Assembly: GCA_948514425.1 (NCBI GenBank)
Contig: CAOQYN010000013.1
Coordinates: 1-21,744 of the forward strand
Direction of reading: 5' to 3'
DNA: 21,744 bases
Origin: an uncultured Candidatus Saccharibacteria bacterium
GTDB lineage: Bacteria; Patescibacteriota; Saccharimonadia; Saccharimonadales; Saccharimonadaceae
The notes below the pieces were generated by a model. It had not been told where the DNA came from. It searched no databases and worked only from the letters and a program-made list of their open reading frames with translations. The position numbers were made by a program, and so were the translations under genes. Positions 7,173 to 13,838 of the stretch are shown here, one piece after another (positions within the stretch are counted from its first letter, which is position 1; each line of letters opens with the position of its first letter).

Positions 7173-8439
7173 TAAAGAAAATACTTCTCTAAAACCCAAA
7201 AATGCCCGTCAAAAACCTATAAATTATATCACCGAACAAATTAAAGTCGAAAAATTTATTCCTGGTGGCCAAACCATTGCTACACTCGAAAATGGTAAAA
7301 AAATCTTCCTCTGGGGTGCACTTCCTGAAGAAGTAGTAACCAAAGTTCGAGTAACCAAAGAAAAATCTAGCTTTGTCGAAGGTATCGCCGAAGAAGTTTT
7401 AGTAAAATCAAAATTTCGTGTTCAGCCCAAAGACGAATGCTACCTTGCTACTTCACCATGGCAAATTCTCGACTACAGCCGCGAAATGAGCGAAAAGGTC
7501 AAACTCATCAAAGAAATCTTTCGTCAACACGAAATTGATCTTTCGACGTTTGAACTCAATTCGCAAGATCAAGATTTTGACCTTCCTTATAGCTACCGTA
7601 ATAAGATGGAATATGCATTATATTATAGCCACGCTGATAGCAAGATTCATCTCGCCTTTCATGAACGCGGTAGCCACCGCAAAATACCAATTACTAAATC
7701 CAGCCTTGAACATCCCAAAATCCTAGAAAAAGCCCAAGAAATTATCGCCGAACTCAACGCCAAAGGCGAAGATGCAAGAAAATATCAGAGTTTACTTCTA
7801 CGTTGTAATCAAAAGGGCGAAGTAAGCGGCGGATTATTTGAGAACCATCGTCCACACCCCAAATTCGCCAAACTTAAAGACCAACTTTTTGGTATAACTT
7901 ATTCTTATTCGCCTAATGGATTTTTCCAAATCAATTTACCAGTATACGCCAAGGCTCTCACATCAATCCTGAACACATGCGAATCTGGCCCTCAGCCCAC
8001 CAACGTGCTTGATTTATATTCTGGAGTCGGCACCATCGGGCTCAGCATTGCTAGAGAACACCAACTAACCTTAGTCGAGTGCGATAAATCCGCTTATGAT
8101 GAAATGCTAGAAAATGTCAAAACCGCCTCTAGTATTACTCAAAATTCACAAATCAAACCAATACTGGCGAAGTCTGAAGACGCACTTGAATACATTGAGC
8201 CAGACCAAACTGTAATCGTTGATCCACCACGCGCCGGCTGTCGTCCAGAGGTTATAAACAAATTCTTGGAAATTCAACCAAAGTCAATTATCTATCTCTC
8301 ATGTAATCCCGCTACCCAGGCTCGCGATATTAAACTACTACTTGATAAATACCAAATCACTAAAATCGAAGCATTTAATTTCTTTCCGCGCACGCCACAC
8401 ATCGAAAATCTAGTAGTTCTCAAGCTCAAAAATATTTAG
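7165..8439 (+). CDS. Class I SAM-dependent RNA methyltransferase, TrmA/RlmD (RumA) family
   Basis: This family makes 5-methyluridine in tRNA or 23S rRNA. The 424-aa protein has an N-terminal TRAM-like RNA-binding region (about 25-85), the SAM-binding motif VLDLYSGVGTIGLS (281-294), a VDPPRAGC motif and the catalytic Cys380 in YLSCNPATQARD. The segment where RlmD carries four Cys for a 4Fe-4S cluster holds only one Cys (Cys92, in DECYLATSPWQ), so no cluster is expected. The start at ATG 7165 overlaps the permease by 8 nt and has no obvious Shine-Dalgarno; it is the only in-frame ATG that keeps the whole TRAM region. The target (tRNA U54 or 23S rRNA uridines) is uncertain. Confidence 0.85.
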   Translation: MNNKENTSLKPKNARQKPINYITEQIKVEKFIPGGQTIATLENGKKIFLWGALPEEVVTKVRVTKEKSSFVEGIAEEVLVKSKFRVQPKDECYLATSPWQILDYSREMSEKVKLIKEIFRQHEIDLSTFELNSQDQDFDLPYSYRNKMEYALYYSHADSKIHLAFHERGSHRKIPITKSSLEHPKILEKAQEIIAELNAKGEDARKYQSLLLRCNQKGEVSGGLFENHRPHPKFAKLKDQLFGITYSYSPNGFFQINLPVYAKALTSILNTCESGPQPTNVLDLYSGVGTIGLSIAREHQLTLVECDKSAYDEMLENVKTASSITQNSQIKPILAKSEDALEYIEPDQTVIVDPPRAGCRPEVINKFLEIQPKSIIYLSCNPATQARDIKLLLDKYQITKIEAFNFFPRTPHIENLVVLKLKNI

Positions 8440-8444
8440 GAGGT
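8438..8444 (+). promoter_or_regulatory. Strong Shine-Dalgarno overlapping a stop codon
   Basis: AGGAGGT begins inside the TAG stop (8437-8439) of the methyltransferase gene and lies 4 nt before ATG 8449. It fixes the helicase start and shows that a standard anti-SD is in use. Confidence 0.85.
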
Positions 8445-8448
8445 AAGT

Positions 8449-11400
8449 ATGAGTCTCAACAATGAACAGCAACAAGCCGTTGAATATTTAGACGGGCCCT
8501 TACTCGTCCTCGCTGGCCCAGGAACTGGTAAAACTCAGTTACTTTCTGCTAAAGTGGCATATATTCTTGAAAATACCGATACCAATCCCGAAAATATTCT
8601 TTGCTTGACTTTCACCGAATCTGGAGCCAGCAATATGCGCGAACGTCTCGGTAGCATGATTGGCCAAGCCGCAAGTAGCGTCAATATTTTTACATATCAC
8701 GCTTTTGGATCCAATATCCTTGAACGTTATAAAAACTACGCCGAAAAATTCAATCGCGATCTAGATAATGTTATAGACGGCGTTACGCAATTTAAGTTTG
8801 TTCGCGAAATTCAAGAAAATCTCCCAGCAAACAATATCCTTAAAACCGCCAAAATTAATGACCTTGTTGAAACCATTGGGCATGCCAAATCCGCCAGACT
8901 TAGTGCCGACAATCTTGCAAAAATCGCCAAACAAAATCTAGAAGATAGTGAAAAAATCAGCCAAGCCGCCTCCATTATCCTTGCCAATCTCAAACCTCGC
9001 ATGAAGTATTCTGCAGCCTTGGCAGAAGTCTACCAACCCCTACTAGAAACTCTCAGCCAATATACTAGTGCAGAGCCCATCGTCGGCAATATCGAACCTA
9101 GCGCCAATCATCTTGTACGCGAACTCGCCGAGATTATAGACACCGAAAACGCCAAAGACAAACCAAGCGTCAGCCCGCTCACGAAATGGAAAAATCAGCG
9201 TTTTGAGTGTAACTCTACAGGAGAATACCGCCTCAAAGATTATATCGCCAACAAGAAACTCACTGCTTTAGCTGGAATCATGCATCTTTACGACCAAAAG
9301 CTACGCACCGAAGGATTATTTGATTTTGCCGATATGATTGAGGAGGCCATCAAAGCCCTGCGTGAGGATCGTGGTTTCCGACTTAGTTTATCAGAAATTT
9401 TTCAATATATCCTACTTGACGAATTCCAAGATACAAATCCTTCACAGTTTGAGCTCATCAAACTCCTCACCGACTACGAAAATCCCAGTATTATGGCCGT
9501 TGGTGACGATGATCAGGCAATTTTTGAATTCCAAGGCGCAAACGCCAGCAATCTATTAGATTATCAAACCCATTACGATGCAAAAGTTATTACCCTTTTA
9601 GACAACTATCGCAGTACTAGTGAAATTCTTGCTTTTTCACATCGCATTTCTAGGCAAATCACCGACAGCTTTGCCAAACATCATAATGTCGCCAAAATTC
9701 TCCGCTCTATGCTCGGAAAAATCGGTGGCCAACAACCCACAACTTGCCAAATTGAGCGTCACGAGTTTAACATTGCTAGCGATGAATATTATTGGATCGC
9801 TCGGCAGATTCGCCAACTCATTGAAGCCGGCGAGAACCCCGACGAGATAGCAATCATTGCCCCCAAACACAAGCACATAGCCCCCCTATTACCTTATCTC
9901 AAAAATCAAAATCTCGACCTTGCTTACGAAAAAAAAGCAAACCTCCTAGAAGATTCCAAAATCCACGAACTAATTATTCTCGCCGAATTCACCCATGATC
10001 TGGCAACCGAAAAACAGCCCAGCCATCGCCTGCTCGAAATTCTGAGCTTTCCTTGGCTCGAAGTCAATCCCATCGATGCACTCAAAATTGCATATGACGC
10101 TCGCAAAGCAAACCAATCTCTTCTAGAATATCTCTCCAAAAGTGACAATCAAAAACTCCAGCAAATTGCACAGTGGCTGGCCAACCTTGCACTCAAAAGC
10201 TTTGAAACTCCACTTCGACTTTGGTTTGATTATCTCATTGGTACGGTCGAACTTGAAGGCTTTTGTTCACCCTACCTCTCTTACTACGAAGCCCACTGCA
10301 GCAAAAATGAAATCTTTGAACTCTTTGAAAATCTCAATGCCCTCAAAAATACTGTACTCTCGCACACTAAAACCTCAAATCCCAAACTTCAAGATTTTAT
10401 CAACATGATTGAAGATTATCGTGCCGCCGAAGCCAGCATTATCAACACCAGCCCATATCGTGACGCCCCACATGCTATCCAAATTATGTCCGCCCACAAA
10501 AGCAAAGGTCTTGAGTTCAAATGGGTTTTTCTTATCGCCGTAGACGAGCTTGCATGGGGTAAAGCCAAAGGGAACAACAACATGTTTAGCCTCCCTAATA
10601 ACCTTAGTCAAATTCGCCACACTGGAGTCACCGATGACGAAAAACTCCGACTTCTCTTCGTCGCAATCACCCGCGCCAAACAACATTTAATCATGACCAA
10701 CTCAATCCAAGATTTCTCTGAGAAAAAAGTCGCCCGCCTAGGTTATTTGGACGAACAGCGCGACGAAAAAGCCGCAGTTGAGCTATCACCATATCTGCCA
10801 GCAAACTGCCAAACCATTCAGACTCATTACGACGAATTTGACGAAACTACTCGACTCAATGAACTTCGTCAAAACTGGATCTCAAGTTACACCACCCTCA
10901 CTCCCGACCTAAAACTCCTGCTCCAATCCCGACTCGCCAACTACCGCCTCACAGCCACTGACTTAACAAACTTCATCGACCTCATTTATGCTGGCCCTCA
11001 AGCCGTTTATCGGCAGCGCGTTCTTTGCGCCCCCGACGAACCGCTTACATTACAGCTTGCCTATGGCAACCTCATCCATAGCACACTCGAACAAGTCACC
11101 AATCAGTCCTTGGATGAAGCATCTGCTTTGCAATATTTTCACGACAAAGCCAAAGAAGTACCATTACTCTCACGCGAGATCAAAGAACTTCAAGAAAAAG
11201 GCGCCATCAGTCTCAAAATCGTCCTTAGCGAATTTCAAGATATCCTACGCTCCACTGGCGCCAAAGGTGAAGTTAATCTTTCCTCCGAACATCTTAGCTA
11301 TGACGGTATACCAGTCACTGGCAAAATCGATCATATCAACATCGATCAAACTACCAAAACTATCGAAGTATATGATTTCAAAACTGGCAACTATCATGAA

Positions 11401-11736
11401 AACAAATGGCAAAGTCATCCTACACTCTACAAATACTCTTTGCAGCTTGAATTCTACAAACTTTTGCTGAACCTCTCTCCTACCTACCGCAACTATAAAG
11501 TCACAAAAGGTCACATCCTATTCGTCTCACCCGACATCGAAGGCAAAGTCTACGACAAAATCTACGGATATGATGACTCCAACAACCAAGAACTACGCGC
11601 ACTCGCCAAAGTCATCTATCAACAAATCACCAATCTAAATTTCGTCGAAAACCCAGACCTTAACCTCCCTGCCGATAAGAAAAACACCCTCAAGGACATC
11701 CGTGCTTTCATCGAGAAACTGCTCGAAATTAAATAA
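8449..11736 (+). CDS. UvrD/REP-type helicase with C-terminal PD-(D/E)XK nuclease (AddA/AdnA/RecB-like)
   Basis: A 1095-aa superfamily 1A helicase-nuclease likely used for double-strand-break processing. In order: Walker A GPGTGKT (23-29), motif Ia LTFTESGASNMRERL, motif II DEFQD (324-328), motif III GDDDQAIFEFQGA, motif IV NYRSTSEI, motif V SAHKSKGLEFKWVF and motif VI LLFVAITRAKQH. The C-terminal nuclease has its His (GNLIH, H877), GKID (D961) and YDFKTG (D976, K978), followed by LQLEFYKLLL. All catalytic positions are present, and no Fe-S Cys cluster surrounds them. No AddB-, AdnB- or RecC-like partner is adjacent, so it may act alone or with a distant partner. Many short repeated Ala/Lys-rich helices fill the 2A/2B regions. 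Confidence 0.9.
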   Translation: MSLNNEQQQAVEYLDGPLLVLAGPGTGKTQLLSAKVAYILENTDTNPENILCLTFTESGASNMRERLGSMIGQAASSVNIFTYHAFGSNILERYKNYAEKFNRDLDNVIDGVTQFKFVREIQENLPANNILKTAKINDLVETIGHAKSARLSADNLAKIAKQNLEDSEKISQAASIILANLKPRMKYSAALAEVYQPLLETLSQYTSAEPIVGNIEPSANHLVRELAEIIDTENAKDKPSVSPLTKWKNQRFECNSTGEYRLKDYIANKKLTALAGIMHLYDQKLRTEGLFDFADMIEEAIKALREDRGFRLSLSEIFQYILLDEFQDTNPSQFELIKLLTDYENPSIMAVGDDDQAIFEFQGANASNLLDYQTHYDAKVITLLDNYRSTSEILAFSHRISRQITDSFAKHHNVAKILRSMLGKIGGQQPTTCQIERHEFNIASDEYYWIARQIRQLIEAGENPDEIAIIAPKHKHIAPLLPYLKNQNLDLAYEKKANLLEDSKIHELIILAEFTHDLATEKQPSHRLLEILSFPWLEVNPIDALKIAYDARKANQSLLEYLSKSDNQKLQQIAQWLANLALKSFETPLRLWFDYLIGTVELEGFCSPYLSYYEAHCSKNEIFELFENLNALKNTVLSHTKTSNPKLQDFINMIEDYRAAEASIINTSPYRDAPHAIQIMSAHKSKGLEFKWVFLIAVDELAWGKAKGNNNMFSLPNNLSQIRHTGVTDDEKLRLLFVAITRAKQHLIMTNSIQDFSEKKVARLGYLDEQRDEKAAVELSPYLPANCQTIQTHYDEFDETTRLNELRQNWISSYTTLTPDLKLLLQSRLANYRLTATDLTNFIDLIYAGPQAVYRQRVLCAPDEPLTLQLAYGNLIHSTLEQVTNQSLDEASALQYFHDKAKEVPLLSREIKELQEKGAISLKIVLSEFQDILRSTGAKGEVNLSSEHLSYDGIPVTGKIDHINIDQTTKTIEVYDFKTGNYHENKWQSHPTLYKYSLQLEFYKLLLNLSPTYRNYKVTKGHILFVSPDIEGKVYDKIYGYDDSNNQELRALAKVIYQQITNLNFVENPDLNLPADKKNTLKDIRAFIEKLLEIK

Positions 11737-11739
11737 CCA

Positions 11740-11768
11740 TTGACAAATCAAGTGACATGATGTATAAT
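11740..11768 (+). promoter_or_regulatory. Perfect consensus sigma-70 promoter
   Basis: TTGACA (11740-11745), a 17-nt spacer and TATAAT (11763-11768) match the consensus at all twelve positions, the only such promoter in the window. Transcription should begin near 11774-11776, giving a leader of about 90 nt, unlike the leaderless units around it. Confidence 0.9.
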
Positions 11769-11770
11769 GT

Positions 11771-11836
11771 GAAAGTTACAGGCGATTGCGTCGGTGACCA
11801 AATTCTGGTGTTATACCACCACGCAATTTAACTTTC
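11771..11836 (+). promoter_or_regulatory. Structured leader (candidate cis-regulatory RNA)
   Basis: Nested pairing is seen: GAAAGTTA (11771-11778) with TAACTTTC (11829-11836); ATTGCGT (11785-11791) with ACGCAAT (11821-11827); GGTG (11793-11796) with CACC (11817-11820); and ACCA (11797-11800) with TGGT (11806-11809) around the loop AATTC. A competing hairpin pairs TGGTG (11806-11810) with CACCA (11817-11821). No T-tract follows, so it is not an attenuator-type terminator. The RNA probably starts at 11774-11776, so about five of the eight outermost pairs would be transcribed. It matches no riboswitch class I recognise. Confidence 0.55.
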
Positions 11837-11850
11837 GACATTCAAGAAAC

Positions 11851-11859
11851 GGAGGTGAT
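11851..11859 (+). promoter_or_regulatory. Nine-base Shine-Dalgarno
   Basis: GGAGGTGAT is fully complementary to the usual 16S 3' end. Counting from GGAGG (11851-11855), the ATG at 11861 is 5 nt away and the ATG at 11865 is 9 nt away, so either could be used. Confidence 0.85.
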
Positions 11860-11864
11860 TATGA

Positions 11865-12227
11865 ATGTCATACCAGTTAACAACATTCACCAATCAGAAC
11901 CGAAGGGGTTCAGAACGTTGCCCTTACTGCGGGGGATACCATTACAGCGATGCGCAATTTGACGCTTGCGCGCGGGAACATTCATACCGCGATAGGACTT
12001 ATCGCTGTGAAAGGTGCGGCAGAGCACATCTGACCTTAGATCAGGCAGACCGTTGCTGCGAAGCAGAAAAACGCTTCGAAATCAAATATGGCAGCGAAAA
12101 TACCAATCAAAGCCTCAATAGCGTCAAGGATTCTGGCAGCACTGACCATAGTGATGGCATACTAAATTTGTTTTTTAATGCCGGCAGCAACAAGGGATCT
12201 TCTAACGGTCCTGGCTGGTTTGGGTAA
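11865..12227 (+). CDS. Small tandem zinc-knuckle protein of unknown function
   Basis: I do not recognise a named family. The 120-aa protein contains two copies of a 21-residue unit, CxxCGxxHxxxxQxDxC: ligands Cys19, Cys22, His26, Cys35 and Cys48, Cys51, His55, Cys64. The copies agree at seven positions (C, C, G, H, Q, D, C) but differ elsewhere, so this is an old internal duplication. The C-terminal half is Ser/Asn/Gly-rich and ends in a Gly-rich stretch; no membrane helix or signal peptide is seen. Codon choice (CGG, AGG, GGG, GCG) differs from the neighbouring genes. It has its own consensus promoter, structured leader, strong Shine-Dalgarno and terminator, so it is a single-gene unit. Nucleic-acid or protein binding through zinc is a reasonable but unproven guess. 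Confidence 0.8.
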   Translation: MSYQLTTFTNQNRRGSERCPYCGGYHYSDAQFDACAREHSYRDRTYRCERCGRAHLTLDQADRCCEAEKRFEIKYGSENTNQSLNSVKDSGSTDHSDGILNLFFNAGSNKGSSNGPGWFG

Positions 12228-12236
12228 TTGGTAATC

Positions 12237-12256
12237 GAGATGACAGTTGTCATCTC
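12237..12256. repeat. Perfect hairpin before the terminator
   Basis: GAGATGAC (12237-12244) and GTCATCTC (12249-12256) form an 8-bp stem with a 4-nt loop, 1 nt before the intrinsic terminator. It may protect the 3' end or be a second hairpin of a double terminator; no T-run follows it. Confidence 0.7.
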
Positions 12257-12257
12257 C

Positions 12258-12282
12258 AGCGGGTACTAGTACCCGCTTTTTT
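12258..12282 (+). terminator. Strong intrinsic terminator after the zinc-knuckle gene
   Basis: AGCGGGTA (12258-12265) pairs with TACCCGCT (12270-12277) around CTAG and is followed by six T (12277-12282). The GC-rich stem and T-tract mark the end of the zinc-knuckle transcript. Confidence 0.93.
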
Positions 12283-12318
12283 ATGTTTGTCCTTACGCTA
12301 ACGGCTCTCTTTCCTCCA

Positions 12319-12540
12319 TCAAACACTACCTAGGTAGAGGCAGCGGAGGGGGAAAGCATACAGGCGCTGGTGTGAAGCATTAGACGAGATCACGTCATCC
12401 TGATCGAAACGCGAACTATAAGCAATATTCATATTCAATGACGTGCGAAACCAATCATAACCATTGAACCCTATATTATAGATTGCCCCCACCGACACAT
12501 TTAGATACCCACTACGGACAAAAGCTAAAACTAAGCCCAC
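12319..12540 (-). pseudogene. Remnant of a surface-protein C-terminal domain (FISUMP-like)
   Basis: Read on the minus strand, an open stretch of 73 codons contains FVRSGYL, GFNGYDWFRTS, NIAYSSRF and YAFPLRCLYL. This is the order seen in FISUMP-type domains (pattern RSGY, GYYWSS, AYxLxF, GFxVRC), which end large surface proteins of Saccharibacteria and other bacteria. The usual Trp-Ser-Ser has become Trp-Phe-Arg, and a TAG stop about 24 nt upstream of the first GTG cuts off any N-terminal part. There is no promoter, Shine-Dalgarno or signal peptide. I read it as a 5'-truncated, decaying fragment. A chance ORF is less likely because the motif order is preserved. Confidence 0.5.
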
Positions 12541-12549
12541 TAGCAGCTC

Positions 12550-12577
12550 TTTACTTTTAGAAAAAGTTTGCTATAAT
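12550..12577 (+). promoter_or_regulatory. Promoter of rpmE (L31)
   Basis: A -35 TTTACT (12550-12555, 4 of 6 matches), 16-nt spacer, TGC and TATAAT (12572-12577). Only 10 nt precede ATG 12588, giving a leader of about 4 nt without a Shine-Dalgarno. Confidence 0.75.
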
Positions 12578-12589
12578 TGTAACAATTAT
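12573..12589. repeat. 17-bp dyad from the -10 box to the L31 start codon
   Basis: ATAATTGT (12573-12580) and ACAATTAT (12582-12589) are perfect inverted copies around a single A. The left arm is the -10 box and the right arm includes the first two bases of the ATG. Confidence 0.65.
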
Positions 12590-12929
12590 GAGTAAAAAAG
12601 TTACACAACCAGAAGATTATCGCTACGTGGTTTTTGCGGACGAAGCCGCGGGTTTCTCTTTCTTAACTCGCTCAACTGCACAAAGCGAAGAAACAATTAA
12701 ATGGGAGGACGGGGTTGAATATCCTCTTATCAAGGTTCAGATTTCCTCCGCTTCGCATCCATTCTTCACCGGCGAAGAGAAGATTATCGATACCGAAGGT
12801 CGCGTTGATCGCTTCAAAGCCCGTGCCAAACGCGCCGAGGCTCTCCGCGCCAACCTTGCCAACAAGGCTAAAAAAGCCGAAAAAGAAGCTGCAAAAAAAG
12901 CTGAAAAATCCGAAGAAGATACAAAATAG
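12588..12929 (+). CDS. rpmE2: Ribosomal protein bL31, type B, with basic/acidic C-terminal extension
   Basis: A large-subunit protein at the central protuberance. The body matches type B L31: DYRYVVFAD near residue 10, FLTRST, IKWEDGVEYPLIKVQISSAS, SHPFFTGEEK and GRVDRFKARA. The zinc-binding Cys of type A L31 are absent, as expected of the zinc-independent form. After about residue 80 a tail of some 30 residues rich in Lys, Ala and Glu extends the protein to 113 aa, compared with 80-90 aa usually. The gene is probably leaderless or nearly so, and is followed by an intrinsic terminator, so it is monocistronic. Confidence 0.9.
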   Translation: MSKKVTQPEDYRYVVFADEAAGFSFLTRSTAQSEETIKWEDGVEYPLIKVQISSASHPFFTGEEKIIDTEGRVDRFKARAKRAEALRANLANKAKKAEKEAAKKAEKSEEDTK

Positions 12930-12942
12930 CTTTCAAGCAACC

Positions 12943-12971
12943 AAAATACAGGTCAGCGAGCCTGTATTTTT
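12943..12971 (+). terminator. Intrinsic terminator after L31
   Basis: AAAATACAGG (12943-12952) and CCTGTATTTT (12961-12970) form a 10-bp stem with an 8-nt loop; the descending arm ends in five T. Confidence 0.88.
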
Positions 12972-12982
12972 GGATTTAGCTA

Positions 12983-13011
12983 TTGATTTTTCAACAAATC
13001 TGTGCTATAAT
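12983..13011 (+). promoter_or_regulatory. Promoter of rpsB-tsf
   Basis: TTGATT (12983-12988), a 17-nt spacer that includes TGC, and TATAAT (13006-13011). Transcription should start near 13018, leaving a leader of about 50 nt to ATG 13067 or 73 nt to ATG 13091. Confidence 0.85.
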
Positions 13012-13090
13012 GGAAGTATATACTATTTAACGAAACAGCCGTGGGAGTTTTCCTGAATAACACCCTATGGCAAAGAGAAAGGGAAACAAT

Positions 13091-13795
13091 ATGACCGTCG
13101 ATCCTAAAAATATCGATATTAAGGCCCTCCTTGAGTCTGGTGCTCACTTTGGGCACAAAACTAGCCGTTGGCATCCAAAAATGGCGCCATACATCCACAG
13201 CAAGCGCCAGGGTGGACACATTATCAACCTTGAAAAAACCGTCGAAGCACTCGAAAAAGCCCTTCCCGAACTGACCAAAATCGCTGCAAACGGCAAGAAG
13301 ATCTTGTTCGTCGGTACGAAAAAACAGCTCAAAGACATCACCAAAGCTTCCGCCGAGAGCGTCAATATGCCATATGTCACCGTACGTTGGGTTGGAGGTA
13401 CTTTAACTAATGTTGAAACCATCAACAAGCAAATCAAAAAGCTTCACGACCTCGAACGTCGCATGGCTTCTGGCGAACTCGAAATGCGCTATTCTAAGCT
13501 TGAAGTTCAGCGCTTTCAAGAAGAAATCGATCTCCTCAATGAACGCTATGGCGGCATCAAGGAGATGAACGAACAACCAGCCGCCATCATTGTCGTGGAT
13601 GCCATCCAAGACAAGAATGCTATCAAAGAGGCTAACAGTCTAAAACTCCCAGTCTTTGCCATTACCGATACCAACGTCGATCCTACTAACATTGACTATA
13701 TTATTCCAGCCAACGATGATGCAATCAAAGCCGTCCAGCTGATTTTGGACTACATGGTTGCAGCTATTAAAGCAGGCGAAGTCAAAAAAGCCTAA
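13091..13795 (+). CDS. rpsB: Ribosomal protein uS2
   Basis: Small-subunit protein S2. The protein carries the hallmark N-terminal LLESGAHFGHKTSRWHPKM, then IINLEKTVEALEKA, FVGTKKQ, YVTVRWVGGTLTN, a coiled-coil finger (about 100-150) and PVFAITDTNVDP with the terminal IDYIIPANDDA block. Starting at ATG 13091 gives 234 aa and the N-terminal length usual for S2, with AAAGGG 7 nt upstream. An in-frame ATG at 13067 would add eight residues (MAKRKGNN) but has no Shine-Dalgarno; it cannot be excluded. A real leader is present, as expected for a gene often under feedback control, but no clear S2-binding structure is visible. It is co-transcribed with tsf. Confidence 0.93.
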   Translation: MTVDPKNIDIKALLESGAHFGHKTSRWHPKMAPYIHSKRQGGHIINLEKTVEALEKALPELTKIAANGKKILFVGTKKQLKDITKASAESVNMPYVTVRWVGGTLTNVETINKQIKKLHDLERRMASGELEMRYSKLEVQRFQEEIDLLNERYGGIKEMNEQPAAIIVVDAIQDKNAIKEANSLKLPVFAITDTNVDPTNIDYIIPANDDAIKAVQLILDYMVAAIKAGEVKKA

Positions 13796-13828
13796 ATATT
13801 TTACTTACGACTATATTATATAAATCAT

Positions 13829-13834
13829 AGGAGG
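13829..13834 (+). promoter_or_regulatory. Shine-Dalgarno of tsf
   Basis: A perfect AGGAGG lies 4 nt before ATG 13839 and fixes the tsf start within the rpsB-tsf unit. Confidence 0.85.
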
Positions 13835-13838
13835 CAAA

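Noticed and set aside
10988..11470. 160-codon + strand open frame inside the helicase gene
   Set aside because: It overlaps the nuclease domain in another frame. Its composition (Ser/Pro/Lys-rich) is typical of a shadow frame and it has no start signals.
11771..11836. Leader as a transcription attenuator (terminator)
   Set aside because: No run of T follows any of the stems, so an intrinsic terminator is not formed.
12326..12337. 12-bp palindrome CTACCTAGGTAG
   Set aside because: It lies inside the pseudogene remnant, has no T-tract and flanks no gene start, so no role can be supported.
12283..12571. Possible tmRNA, RNase P RNA or 6S RNA in the gene-poor stretch
   Set aside because: I looked on both strands for tRNA-like ends, CCA, and the conserved RNase P and tmRNA segments and found none; the minus strand reads better as a surface-domain remnant.
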